Positions 1-8,484 of a stretch of DNA of 45,490 nt are shown piece after piece. The stretch's first letter is position 1; each line of letters starts with the position of its first letter. The notes beneath the pieces are model-generated. The model did not search any database and was not told where the DNA came from. It saw nothing but the letters and a program-made list of their open reading frames with translations. Both the position numbers and the translations under genes were made by a program. Source of the DNA: a bacterium (GTDB lineage: Bacteria; Margulisbacteria; Marinamargulisbacteria; GCA-2716485; GCA-002719695); the NCBI GenBank assembly GCA_002716725.1, contig PBBX01000036.1:1-45490 (forward strand), written 5' to 3'.

Positions 1-1469
1 CTTACTTCTTCTTTACTATATCCCGTTATTTCTTCTGCTTTTTGGTTCCATTCATTAACGTTTCCTTTTTTATCAATTCCAAAGATAGGCGCATTTGCTG
101 TATCTATTAATTGGGTTAATTCTATTCCTAAAGCATCTTTTTCTTGCTCTAGTTTTTGCGCCTCTGTTTCAGCTATTTTCTTTTCTTCTTTTATTTTATT
201 TTTTTCTGTTGTATCTAATATAATGCCTGTCCATATAACACTTCCGTCCTTTTGTTTTTTTGGCCAGGCTTGGCAGGTCGTCCATTTTTCATGTCCAGAG
301 GGTGTGCTAATTTCAGCTTCAAATTCAAATAAAGTTAGTGTTTTTCTCGAATTTTCTACCGCTTTAAATAATGCTTGCTGATACTGTGGTTTTGTTTGGT
401 TAAATAACAAATTTACATCCTTTATTGCCTCTGTTTTTGTTATTTCATAAATATTATAGACATAGTCATTACAATCTAATAATGCAGCCTGGTTATTTTG
501 ATCTATTTTAAAACTATAGACCATTCCTGGCATATTATTAGTTAATATTTGTAATCTTTCAGCTAGTTTTACTCTTTCTTTTTCTAACGCGCTTTCTTCT
601 GTCATGTCTTTGATAATTCCTATTAATTTTATAGGGTCTCCGTTTTCACTACATATGATATTTTTCTCTTCATAAAAAACCTGATCTGGCAAATGCTTAA
701 ATGTGAGTTCTAACCTTGTCTTTTGTTTTGTTTTTAGTATAGCCTCTATGGCAGCTGCCATCTCTTTTTGTGATTGCTTAGTTAATATCTTATAAAATGT
801 CTCATATGAGGGTATGTGTTTTTTGGGATCCAACTGTAAAAGATTATAACTGTTTTTTGACCACCATACTTCTTTTGTTTTTAAGTTATATTCCCATGTA
901 TATGATTTACTAAATCTTTCTATATCATCAAAAAAAGTATTTTGTTTTTTTGTTTCTTGTTCTTTTTTTTTGTGATCTATAATGATGGCTATAAAAGGGA
1001 GTAGATGCTCTACTTCTTTCATTAACTTATTACTTTCTTCTTGCTTACTTGTAAAATATATACTTAGTGTTCCTACTAAGTTTTTTTCCTTGTTAAGAAT
1101 TGGAAACGCCCAACATTCTCGTATATTTATTCTTTTTATTAATTTTTTTATGCCCTTGTAAGCATTGTAATCCATAAGATTATCTAAAATAACTCGCTTT
1201 TTATAAAATGCGGCCATGCCGCACGAACTCCCGTTTTTGTCTATAGGCACTTCTTGTAACAGTTTTTTATACTCTGAATCGATTATCTGGGAACTTACTA
1301 AATGTGTTAATATAGGCTCTTTTTTTGAGACTGCTAGCATATAAGGGACACTATTTGGATATACATGTGTTATTAATGATAATATCTGCTTTAAAGATGC
1401 CTCTTTATCGTATGTTTCTAAGTATCCTTGTAGAATTTCTGAGATATTTTTATATACATTTATAGGCAT
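1..1469 (-). CDS. GAF/multi-PAS sensor protein, C-terminal part outside the window
   Basis: The frame is open from an ATG at 1467-1469 to the window edge, about 489 residues with no stop. Residues ~1-170 form a GAF domain of the type found in sensor kinases (NGSSCGMAAFYKK, then RECWAFPILNKEKNLVGTLSIYF). At least two PAS domains follow (~190-300 and ~310-430), with linkers such as IIKDMTEESALEKE and TGIILDTTEKNK. A third PAS begins near residue 450 (ANAPIFGIDKKGNVNEWNQ) and runs off the edge. There is no signal peptide or membrane segment, so it is probably cytosolic. The output module, most likely a histidine kinase and possibly GGDEF, is not visible. No clear Shine-Dalgarno precedes the start. 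The domain family is well supported; the output function is inference. Confidence 0.82.
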   Translation of the reverse strand, partial: MPINVYKNISEILQGYLETYDKEASLKQILSLITHVYPNSVPYMLAVSKKEPILTHLVSSQIIDSEYKKLLQEVPIDKNGSSCGMAAFYKKRVILDNLMDYNAYKGIKKLIKRINIRECWAFPILNKEKNLVGTLSIYFTSKQEESNKLMKEVEHLLPFIAIIIDHKKKEQETKKQNTFFDDIERFSKSYTWEYNLKTKEVWWSKNSYNLLQLDPKKHIPSYETFYKILTKQSQKEMAAAIEAILKTKQKTRLELTFKHLPDQVFYEEKNIICSENGDPIKLIGIIKDMTEESALEKERVKLAERLQILTNNMPGMVYSFKIDQNNQAALLDCNDYVYNIYEITKTEAIKDVNLLFNQTKPQYQQALFKAVENSRKTLTLFEFEAEISTPSGHEKWTTCQAWPKKQKDGSVIWTGIILDTTEKNKIKEEKKIAETEAQKLEQEKDALGIELTQLIDTANAPIFGIDKKGNVNEWNQKAEEITGYSKEEV

Positions 1470-1559
1470 TTCTTATTTTTCACTTCGTTGTTTATACCCT
1501 TTTATTCTCTATAAACTATCCTAACTATATCTTACCTCGTCATCTTTGTAAAAACTGAT

Positions 1560-1634
1560 TTAAATCGTTGAGTTAAATAGTTTTATGGATTCTGCTAGTC
1601 TATGGTTTAAAAATTATATGGTTTCATTAATATG
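1560..1634 (-). pseudogene. Remnant of the C-terminus of a cyclase-like gene
   Basis: Read on the minus strand, this gives a 24-codon tail (HINETI*FLNHRLAES, then IKLFNSTI and a stop). It aligns without gaps to the last 24 residues of the neighbouring gene at 1744-2574 (HIEETVAFLNHSLSQS, then VKLFNSTI). By my count 17 of 24 positions are identical. An in-frame TAA lies at 1614-1616, and a further stop lies about 20 codons upstream. The similarity continues past the stop codon: 1521-1635 resembles 1691-1820, sharing blocks such as CACTATATCTTA-like, TTTGTAAAAA and TTTAAATCGTT. This is best explained by a tandem duplication whose second copy decayed to its 3' end. Confidence 0.75.
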
Positions 1635-1743
1635 GGGCATTTTTCTTAATATTATCATTGTGATTCTGTTTGTAGCATCATACATCGCCCTCACTATATC
1701 TTAAATTTCATTTTTTTGTAAAAATGGGAGAGGTTTAAATCGT

Positions 1744-2574
1744 TTAAATTGTTGAATTAAATAACTTTACAGATTGGGATAAGCTATGGTTTAAGAAGGC
1801 CACTGTTTCCTCGATATGAGTCTTTTTTTCTTCATGAAGCACTTTAAAATCTCCATATATAGTCTCAAAAGGGGCATAAAACTCTTCTACAGAATAGGAG
1901 CGAACCGTTTCAAAAACATCTAATGAAAACCGCGGCCAATCGGCCACTACCATGGATTGCTTAACTAATCCCCCTTGTAATAAACTGCCAAAAATAGGTA
2001 CGTCCCACGTTGTCATTAAGGATTGTCCTAAGCTTGTAAAAAGCTCATCATCATTTGTAAATAATCGTGCTTCTTCTATGTTTTGTTTAATAATTTTATC
2101 ACATACTAAAGCATTTAATTGGATTTTAGCGGCAAACTGATCGGCTATTACATATGGCTTTCCACACATAATGTGTCGTGTTTCATTTAAATAAAAATGC
2201 CCATATGTTAAGTATCCTGTTATAAATATCGCTTTTCCTGTACATTCTGTTAAAAAGTCTGTTGTCGCTGTTAACATAGCGACACAATCTGCATTGGTAT
2301 TTCCTATACTAGAAAATATTATTTTATCTACACAAAAATTAACCGTAACTCTACTTTTTAACTCTATTTTGTCAAACTTAATATTAATTTCTTTGTTTAA
2401 AATACGTTCAATGGAGGCTTCACACTCACATAATGTTGTAAATGCTTCCTTTGTATGATTCATGACAATATCAGAAAAATATTTTAAATTAAACACAGCT
2501 ATATAGCGTAATGTATTGGTTATGCTTTGTAATTCTTCTACTTCATTTTTATTACTATTATTATTTAATTTCAT
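1744..2574 (-). CDS. Uncharacterised protein, possibly with a degenerate nucleotidyl-cyclase-like fold
   Basis: This is a 276-residue soluble protein with no signal peptide. I do not recognise it firmly. The pattern of residues ~30-190 recalls class III nucleotidyl cyclase-like domains: a first strand YIAVFNLKYFSDIV, a strand FCVDKIIFSS, a central TGYLTYGHFYLNETRHIMCGKPYVIADQFAAKIQLNA split around a GxxxxxGxxY-type turn, then a strand ALVCDKII. The metal-binding aspartates expected in an active cyclase are not obvious; the strand-1 motif has FNLKYFSD rather than the usual FxDxxxFT. A degenerate or regulatory domain is therefore more likely. It lies between the PAS sensor and the HEAT-repeat gene on the same strand. 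A decayed copy of its 3' end lies just downstream. Confidence 0.45.
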   Translation of the reverse strand: MKLNNNSNKNEVEELQSITNTLRYIAVFNLKYFSDIVMNHTKEAFTTLCECEASIERILNKEINIKFDKIELKSRVTVNFCVDKIIFSSIGNTNADCVAMLTATTDFLTECTGKAIFITGYLTYGHFYLNETRHIMCGKPYVIADQFAAKIQLNALVCDKIIKQNIEEARLFTNDDELFTSLGQSLMTTWDVPIFGSLLQGGLVKQSMVVADWPRFSLDVFETVRSYSVEEFYAPFETIYGDFKVLHEEKKTHIEETVAFLNHSLSQSVKLFNSTI

Positions 2575-2605
2575 ATCTTTCTTATTATACGAAATCTTAT
2601 CATTT

Positions 2606-3496
2606 TTATTTAGGTTTTAAATTATTTAAATTAATTTTTTTTGCTAAACTAGGATAGTTTGAAACCTTTTTTTCTAATAATGTATATACTGGCACGGTAA
2701 TTGTCATTTTTTTTAAACAGTACAATAGCTCTTCTGTAAAGGGGGCTTTGTGTATGCTCTGAATAATATAAGGGACACATGGTTTTCCACATTTAATCAT
2801 CATACTTTGAACGTTTTTTCTTGTGCTTGGATATTCTAAATACTCTATTAACTTAGGGTAAATAATCGTTGGGTCCATTACTTGAATCGCGTTAATAATA
2901 TGCCTTTTTAAGGATCCCTGGTTATATAGCATAATAAAATAAGCAATGCCTTTTTCAGAGTTTATGATGGCTAACATCATAATAGCGTGTTTCTGAGTGT
3001 TTTTTATTTTTGTTGCTTTCATTAACAGTTTTTCTGATTTTTCTTTTTTCTCTAAAAAAAAGATGTGTAATAATTGATTTGCAATAATCCAAGGTTGATA
3101 AAAAATTGCCTCTTGTATTTCTTTGAAGTGACTATCTATATGTTTAGATAAAAATGTTTTACAAAATATTGAAATATGATAATTGGTTGATGATACTCTT
3201 TGAATAATGGGCTGTATATCATGTTTTATACATTTTAGGATCGCTTTTTTAGTGTTTTTTCGAACATGACTATCAGGATCTGATAGCTTTTCAAATAATT
3301 TGTCTAGGCAGTTTGTTAATTTTAAATCTCCAATTTTTTCAATAATGGCCCATCGAATTAACCAAAATGAGTCATCACAATAATATATAAAGCGGTCTGT
3401 TTCACTTGTTTCTGTTAACTCCTTTAGTTGAACCAGTCCATCCCACCGCGTGTTTTTTTTACGAATCGTTTCTACTATTTTATCAAGCATGTGCAT
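2606..3496 (-). CDS. HEAT-repeat protein
   Basis: This is a 296-residue, Lys/Ile-rich, all-helical protein. Residues ~25-100 show HEAT-type repeats (DSFWLIRWAIIEKIGDLKL, LFEKLSDPDSHVRKNTKKAIL). Further helical pairs continue to ~residue 270 (YPKLIEYLEYPSTRKNVQSM). HEAT repeats form solenoid scaffolds that bind proteins; no catalytic motif is present. Its start overlaps the 3' end of radA by 14 bp, so it is translationally coupled to radA and is the third gene of a clpC-radA unit. The partner is unknown. A role linked to recombination repair or protein quality control is only inferred from the operon. Confidence 0.65.
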   Translation of the reverse strand: MHMLDKIVETIRKKNTRWDGLVQLKELTETSETDRFIYYCDDSFWLIRWAIIEKIGDLKLTNCLDKLFEKLSDPDSHVRKNTKKAILKCIKHDIQPIIQRVSSTNYHISIFCKTFLSKHIDSHFKEIQEAIFYQPWIIANQLLHIFFLEKKEKSEKLLMKATKIKNTQKHAIMMLAIINSEKGIAYFIMLYNQGSLKRHIINAIQVMDPTIIYPKLIEYLEYPSTRKNVQSMMIKCGKPCVPYIIQSIHKAPFTEELLYCLKKMTITVPVYTLLEKKVSNYPSLAKKINLNNLKPK

Positions 3497-4865
3497 CGTT
3501 GTGATTTATAAAACTATATTGCAATACATCCTTAATATAGCCAACTTGAATTATATTGAATGAATTTAGAGATGTTGATGATAGAACATTTCTTTTTGGT
3601 ATTATTCCTCCCTTAAATCCACATTTTTTTAATTCTAGGATTCGTTTATCTACATATGAAATTGGCCTAATTTCACCTGTTAAGCCTACTTCACCGCAAA
3701 TTCCAACTCTATCTGAAACAGCCTGTTGTTTTAATGAGGATATAATCGCTACAGCAATTGCTAAATCTGCCGATGGATCTGTAATTGAAAAGCCTCCTAT
3801 TACGGTTAAAAAAATATCATGTGCTGATAATTTTAAATGACATAATTTATCTAATGCAGCAATTAATAAATTAGCTCGATTTGGATTAATCCCTACAAAA
3901 TTTCGTTTTGCCATACCATATCCACTTTCAATGACGAGTGCTTGTATTTCTAATAAAATAATTCTATTTCCCTGAGAATATGGCACAATAACGGATCCAG
4001 GGGTTGTATCTTGAGCCGTTTCTATAAAGGCTTGAGATGGATCTTTAATTGGAATTAAGCCCTGCTCTTTCATTTCAAACAACCCGATATGATCCGTACT
4101 GCCATACCGGTTTTTATGGCACCTTAATATTCGGTAATTAAAATGTCTATCTCCTTCTAAATATAAAATAGCATCTACTAAATGCTCTAACACTTTGGGT
4201 CCTGCTATTTGACCATCTTTTGTGATATGCCCAATCATGATAGCACTTTTATCATGAGATTTTACCCAATTAATTAATGTTGTAGCACAATATCTTACTT
4301 GTGATACCGTCCCTTCTAAAGAGGATAACTCTGGATGTTGCACAACTTGAATAGAATCTAACAAAACAATATCTGGATCTAATCGTTCACATTCCTTAAT
4401 AATAGCCATCATATTTGTTTGTGAAAAAACCCATAATGTTTCTGTAATACCGTTCTTATCCAATCGTAGTGCGCGTGACTTTATTTGCCCCTCTGATTCT
4501 TCAGCAGAAATATATAAAACCTTCATTGCTTGCTGCGCACATTGCTGACACACGTGTAATGATAAGGTTGACTTGCCTATTCCTGGTTCTCCTCCTAATA
4601 AAACGACGGATCCTTTGACTAAGCCATTTCCTAGTACGTTATCTAACTCGGTTATGTCCGTTTTATAATAAAAAATATCCTCTTGAACAACATCTGCTAA
4701 TACTGTTGACTTTGCATCCTTATTATAATTATTTTTAAGCTTGTTTTCCTTAACTGATTTTGTCTCTATCAGTGTATTCCACTCGCCACATGCTTCACAC
4801 TGACCTTTCCATTTGGGATACTCACTTGCGCAACTTTGACATTCAAATAAAGCTGCTTTTTGCAT
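3483..4865 (-). CDS. radA: RadA/Sms DNA repair ATPase
   Basis: RadA is a RecA-like, DnaB-type helicase that promotes branch migration during recombination repair. The 460-residue length is normal. An N-terminal four-cysteine zinc finger (CQSCASEYPKWKGQCEACGEW) is followed by a RecA domain with Walker A GGEPGIGKST near residue 90. Walker B is DIVLLDSIQV, and the family-specific KNRYGS motif is present as HKNRYGSTDHIG. The C-terminus is the Lon-protease-like domain (SADLAIAVAIISS, GEVGLTGEIRP). Four bases separate it from the clpC stop, and the HEAT-repeat gene overlaps its end. A clpC-radA pairing is common in bacteria. Confidence 0.97.
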   Translation of the reverse strand: MQKAALFECQSCASEYPKWKGQCEACGEWNTLIETKSVKENKLKNNYNKDAKSTVLADVVQEDIFYYKTDITELDNVLGNGLVKGSVVLLGGEPGIGKSTLSLHVCQQCAQQAMKVLYISAEESEGQIKSRALRLDKNGITETLWVFSQTNMMAIIKECERLDPDIVLLDSIQVVQHPELSSLEGTVSQVRYCATTLINWVKSHDKSAIMIGHITKDGQIAGPKVLEHLVDAILYLEGDRHFNYRILRCHKNRYGSTDHIGLFEMKEQGLIPIKDPSQAFIETAQDTTPGSVIVPYSQGNRIILLEIQALVIESGYGMAKRNFVGINPNRANLLIAALDKLCHLKLSAHDIFLTVIGGFSITDPSADLAIAVAIISSLKQQAVSDRVGICGEVGLTGEIRPISYVDKRILELKKCGFKGGIIPKRNVLSSTSLNSFNIIQVGYIKDVLQYSFINHNDAHA

Positions 4866-4869
4866 AGGC

Positions 4870-7353
4870 TTACTTCGTGGTTACTAATTCTTTTGATTTT
4901 CCTTTTGATTCTTTTTTTGCCTTTTTTGGTTTTTTTATTGGGGCTATTGCAAATTGTATTTCATTATTTTTTACCGTTGCTGTTGCTATAATGTTTGTAC
5001 TTACATTTTTTATTAATAAGGCATCTGCTAATTCATCTTCAAAATGAGTTTGAATGGATCGCCTCAATGGTCTTGCTCCTAATTTTTGGTCATAGCCTTT
5101 TGATACAACCAATTCTTTAACTTTTTTATCATACTTTAATATTATTCCTTGATCTTCTAATCGTTTTTTAATATCAAGAAGCATCACATCTGCTATGTCA
5201 TACATATTTTCCTTATTTAAGGCTTTAAAAATAATAATATCATCAATTCTATTTAAAAATTCCGGTTTAAAATTTTCTTTGAGCTCTTGTTGCAATTTCG
5301 TTTTTATCGCATCATATTTTTTTTCTTCTACGCGCGTTGCATCCACAAAACCAAACGATGTTTCTTGATGAATATGTTTGCTGCCAATATTAGATGTCAT
5401 GATTACGATTGTATTTTTAAAATTTACAACTCTCCCACTAGAATCGGTTAATCGTCCATCTTCTAAAATTTGTAATAAAATATTTAAAATATCTGGGGAT
5501 GCTTTTTCTAATTCGTCAAATAAAATGACAGAGTAAGGCTTTCTTCGTACAGGCTCTGATAGCTGCCCTCCCTCATTAAAGCCTACATAGCCAGGAGGTG
5601 ATCCAATTAACCTAGAAACGGTATGCTTTTCCATGTATTCAGACATATCAATTCGTATCATATTATCAATGCTACCAAACAAATATTCGGCTAATCGTTT
5701 TGCTAATTCAGACTTTCCTACCCCCGTAGGCCCTAAAAATAAAAATGATCCTGTTGGCCTCTTTGGGTCTTTCAAGCCTACCTTCGCTCTTTTTACGGCT
5801 TTTACTAATGCTGTTACAGCGTCACGTTGGCCTATAACATGTTTTTCGATGTCTTTATCCATTGTAATTAATCGCTTTGTTTCTTCACTATTAATTTTTG
5901 TGATGGGCACTTTAGTCCATGCTGATACGATTTCGGCTATTACATTTTCATCAACTGTCGGTGATATTAATTGCCTTTCTTCTTCGGACAACTTTTTTAT
6001 TTTCTTTTTAAGAGCTGTCAGTTGTTCTTTTAACATTTTTTCCATATCACTATCTTCTTTTTGCTTTGCGATGGCTAGTTCATTCGTTAGATTATTTTTC
6101 TCTTGTATGATCTGCTTTGTTTCTATTGGCAAGCCGGATGCTTTTAACATAACCTTTGCAGCCGCTTCATCAATGACATCCACCGCTTTGTCGGGCAAAA
6201 ATCGCTCTGTTATATATCTGTTTGATAAGGTTACCGCTTCAATTAAAGACTCATCTGTAATGGTTACATTATGAAATTCTTCATATCGCTGTCTAATTCC
6301 TCGTAAAATTAGAACGGTTTCTTCTATCGATGGTTCTTCTACTAAAACGGATTGAAATCGTCTTTCTAATGCGCCATCTCCTTCAATATGCTTTCTATAT
6401 TCTTCTAAGGTTGTTGCTCCAATACATTGTAACTCTCCCCTTGCTAAAGCGGGTTTAAATAAATTAGCAGCATCTAAACTTCCTTCTGAGCCGCCTGTCC
6501 CTATAATGGTATGTAACTCATCCACAAAAATAATAATATTTCCAGCTTTTCTAGCTTCTTCCATTACTTTTTTTACGCGATCTTCAAACTCACCTCTATA
6601 CTTTGTTCCGGCTACTAACAAGCCTAAATCCAGAGTTATTACCCGCTTGTCTTTTAACTTATCCGGAATCGTTTCTGAACATATATTTTGTGCTAAGCCC
6701 TCAATAATTGCTGTTTTTCCAACACCAGGTTCTCCTGTCAGTACGGGATTGTTTTTTGTCCGTCTACATAATATTTGAATAATTCGTTCTATTTCTTGAG
6801 TTCTTCCAACAACGGGATCTAATTTTTTTTCTCTTGCTAGCCATGTAAGATCCCGTCCAAATAAATCTAATGTTGGTGTCGGTACGTTGGTTTTTGATTT
6901 CTGCTGAATCGTTACTTTATCTCCTAAATGTTTAAATAAGGTATTTTTAAACGTAGACACTTCTATTCCTAGCTCCGCTAAAACTCTAGCTGCTATTGAC
7001 GTAGGGTCACGAAATACAGATAAAAATAAATGTTCTACATTAACATAATTATGTCCCAACTTTCGTGCTTCATCCCATGCATACGTTAATACTTGTTTGG
7101 CTTGTTGAGTAAATGGAATATTGCCATAATCTGTTGCAATCCCTCCATACTCTAATCGTTCTTCTGTTGCATTTGTAATTTGATCTGACGTATATCCCAT
7201 TTCATATAAGGACTTTACGACAACATTATCGGCTTCTCCAATAATTCCTAACAAAATATGCTCGGTTCCTACATAGCTATGATGAAAGCGTTTCGCTTCT
7301 TCTTGAGCTAACATAATGGCCTGTATGGCTTTTTCTGTGAATCTTGAAAACAT
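4870..7353 (-). CDS. clpC: ClpC AAA+ unfoldase of the Clp protease
   Basis: ClpC unfolds substrates and feeds them to ClpP. The 827-residue protein has two N-terminal Clp-N repeats (from MFSRFTEKAIQAIMLAQEEA to ~150). AAA-1 carries Walker A GEPGVGKT at 207-214 and Walker B IIFVDELHT. A central coiled-coil/UVR-like middle domain (~410-480) gives the short M-domain of ClpC rather than the long ClpB one. AAA-2 carries Walker A GPTGVGKS near 540-547 and a sensor/GAR motif KLGARPLRRSIQ. The C-terminal tail is Lys-rich. It heads the minus-strand unit clpC-radA-HEAT and is divergent from queA. No CtsR or CIRCE operator was recognised upstream, and mcsA/mcsB are absent. Confidence 0.97.
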   Translation of the reverse strand: MFSRFTEKAIQAIMLAQEEAKRFHHSYVGTEHILLGIIGEADNVVVKSLYEMGYTSDQITNATEERLEYGGIATDYGNIPFTQQAKQVLTYAWDEARKLGHNYVNVEHLFLSVFRDPTSIAARVLAELGIEVSTFKNTLFKHLGDKVTIQQKSKTNVPTPTLDLFGRDLTWLAREKKLDPVVGRTQEIERIIQILCRRTKNNPVLTGEPGVGKTAIIEGLAQNICSETIPDKLKDKRVITLDLGLLVAGTKYRGEFEDRVKKVMEEARKAGNIIIFVDELHTIIGTGGSEGSLDAANLFKPALARGELQCIGATTLEEYRKHIEGDGALERRFQSVLVEEPSIEETVLILRGIRQRYEEFHNVTITDESLIEAVTLSNRYITERFLPDKAVDVIDEAAAKVMLKASGLPIETKQIIQEKNNLTNELAIAKQKEDSDMEKMLKEQLTALKKKIKKLSEEERQLISPTVDENVIAEIVSAWTKVPITKINSEETKRLITMDKDIEKHVIGQRDAVTALVKAVKRAKVGLKDPKRPTGSFLFLGPTGVGKSELAKRLAEYLFGSIDNMIRIDMSEYMEKHTVSRLIGSPPGYVGFNEGGQLSEPVRRKPYSVILFDELEKASPDILNILLQILEDGRLTDSSGRVVNFKNTIVIMTSNIGSKHIHQETSFGFVDATRVEEKKYDAIKTKLQQELKENFKPEFLNRIDDIIIFKALNKENMYDIADVMLLDIKKRLEDQGIILKYDKKVKELVVSKGYDQKLGARPLRRSIQTHFEDELADALLIKNVSTNIIATATVKNNEIQFAIAPIKKPKKAKKESKGKSKELVTTK

Positions 7354-7426
7354 ATTATAGATAATAATAGTTCATTACAACTTATAAATGCAAGTAACTG
7401 CATGATATTATACATTAAAATTGTTA

Positions 7427-7454
7427 TTGCTGTTTAATCTATATCTCGTACAAT
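7427..7454 (+). promoter_or_regulatory. Candidate queA promoter
   Basis: A TACAAT hexamer (7449-7454) is a good -10 match, and a poor TTGCTG -35 lies 16 bp upstream. The -10 ends only 10 nt before the queA ATG and no Shine-Dalgarno is visible, so the transcript could be nearly leaderless. Confidence 0.4.
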
Positions 7455-7464
7455 ACTATTAATT

Positions 7465-8484
7465 ATGAAACTTTCTGAATTTGACTATTTTTTACCCCCG
7501 CATCTTATTGCTCAGTCTCCTACAATAAATCGTGATCATAGCCGGCTTATGGTCGTTGATACAAAAAATAATAGAATTTTCCATCATAGTTTTCATAATA
7601 TTATCGATTATTTAAATAGTAATACTGTTTTAATTTTAAATGATACAAAAGTGTTTAACGCACGCCTATATGGGTATAAAAATACAGGTGCTCTCATAGA
7701 AATGTTTTTACTTAAACAAATTGATAAGACCACGTGGTCCTGTTTATTACGTCCTGCTAAACGATTGTCGGTAGGAGATTCTATTGATATTCATGATAAT
7801 TTTTATGCTACTGTTATTGAAAAAAAGGATACTATGTTACTTCATTTTACGTTTTCTGGTAACTTTTTTGAGCTTCTTGATCGTCATGGGGAACCTCCAC
7901 TTCCTCCTTATATTAAACCGTCTAATCCCAATGCCTTTAAACAACGATACCAAACTGTTTATGCTAAACAAGCAGGCTCTGTTGCAGCGCCAACAGCCGG
8001 GCTTCATTTTTCTGAATCTTTATTAAATACCATTCGTTCTAAAGGGGTTTCTATTGAATATATAACCTTGCATGTTGGGTATGGCACGTTTAATCCCGTG
8101 TCTTGTGATAATATCCATGATCATCCTATGCATTCTGAATCTTATGTTATTACATCTGATACATCACACCGTCTACAATCTTATCTTAAACAAGGAAAAA
8201 CGTTTGTTACTGTTGGCACTACCTCAACGAGAACCATTGAATCTGCCATAGCTCATTCACCCCCTTTTTCTCCTGGACACTTTGATTCTAATTTGTTTAT
8301 TTATCCAGGATATACCTTTAACTGTGTTGATCGTATTGTTACTAATTTTCATTTACCTAAATCTACATTACTCATGCTTGTTAGTGCTTATGCGGGATTA
8401 CCCCTTATTAAACGCGCTTATGAAGAAGCAATCGCTGAAGAATATCGATTTTATAGTTTTGGTGATGCGATGCTATTGATATGA
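7465..8484 (+). CDS. queA: S-adenosylmethionine:tRNA ribosyltransferase-isomerase (queuosine synthesis)
   Basis: QueA transfers and isomerises the ribosyl moiety of SAM onto 7-aminomethyl-7-deazaguanine in tRNA, making epoxyqueuosine. The 339-residue protein matches the family end to end. It has an N-terminal LSEFDYFLPPHLIAQSP, then LNDTKVFNARL, GEPPLPPYIK, the signature YQTVYAKQAGSVAAPTAGLHF, LHVGYGTF, VGTTSTRTIES, and NFHLPKSTLLMLVSAYAG near the C-terminus. Its stop overlaps the start of the large barrel gene by 4 bp (ATGA), so the two are coupled. The divergent neighbour is clpC. No Shine-Dalgarno is visible before the start. Confidence 0.97.
   Translation: MKLSEFDYFLPPHLIAQSPTINRDHSRLMVVDTKNNRIFHHSFHNIIDYLNSNTVLILNDTKVFNARLYGYKNTGALIEMFLLKQIDKTTWSCLLRPAKRLSVGDSIDIHDNFYATVIEKKDTMLLHFTFSGNFFELLDRHGEPPLPPYIKPSNPNAFKQRYQTVYAKQAGSVAAPTAGLHFSESLLNTIRSKGVSIEYITLHVGYGTFNPVSCDNIHDHPMHSESYVITSDTSHRLQSYLKQGKTFVTVGTTSTRTIESAIAHSPPFSPGHFDSNLFIYPGYTFNCVDRIVTNFHLPKSTLLMLVSAYAGLPLIKRAYEEAIAEEYRFYSFGDAMLLI

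Noticed and set aside
5633-6274. Long plus-strand frame opposite clpC
   Set aside because: It is antisense to strongly conserved ClpC sequence and has no family resemblance; similar shadow frames opposite radA, recF, dnaN and dnaA were dropped for the same reason.
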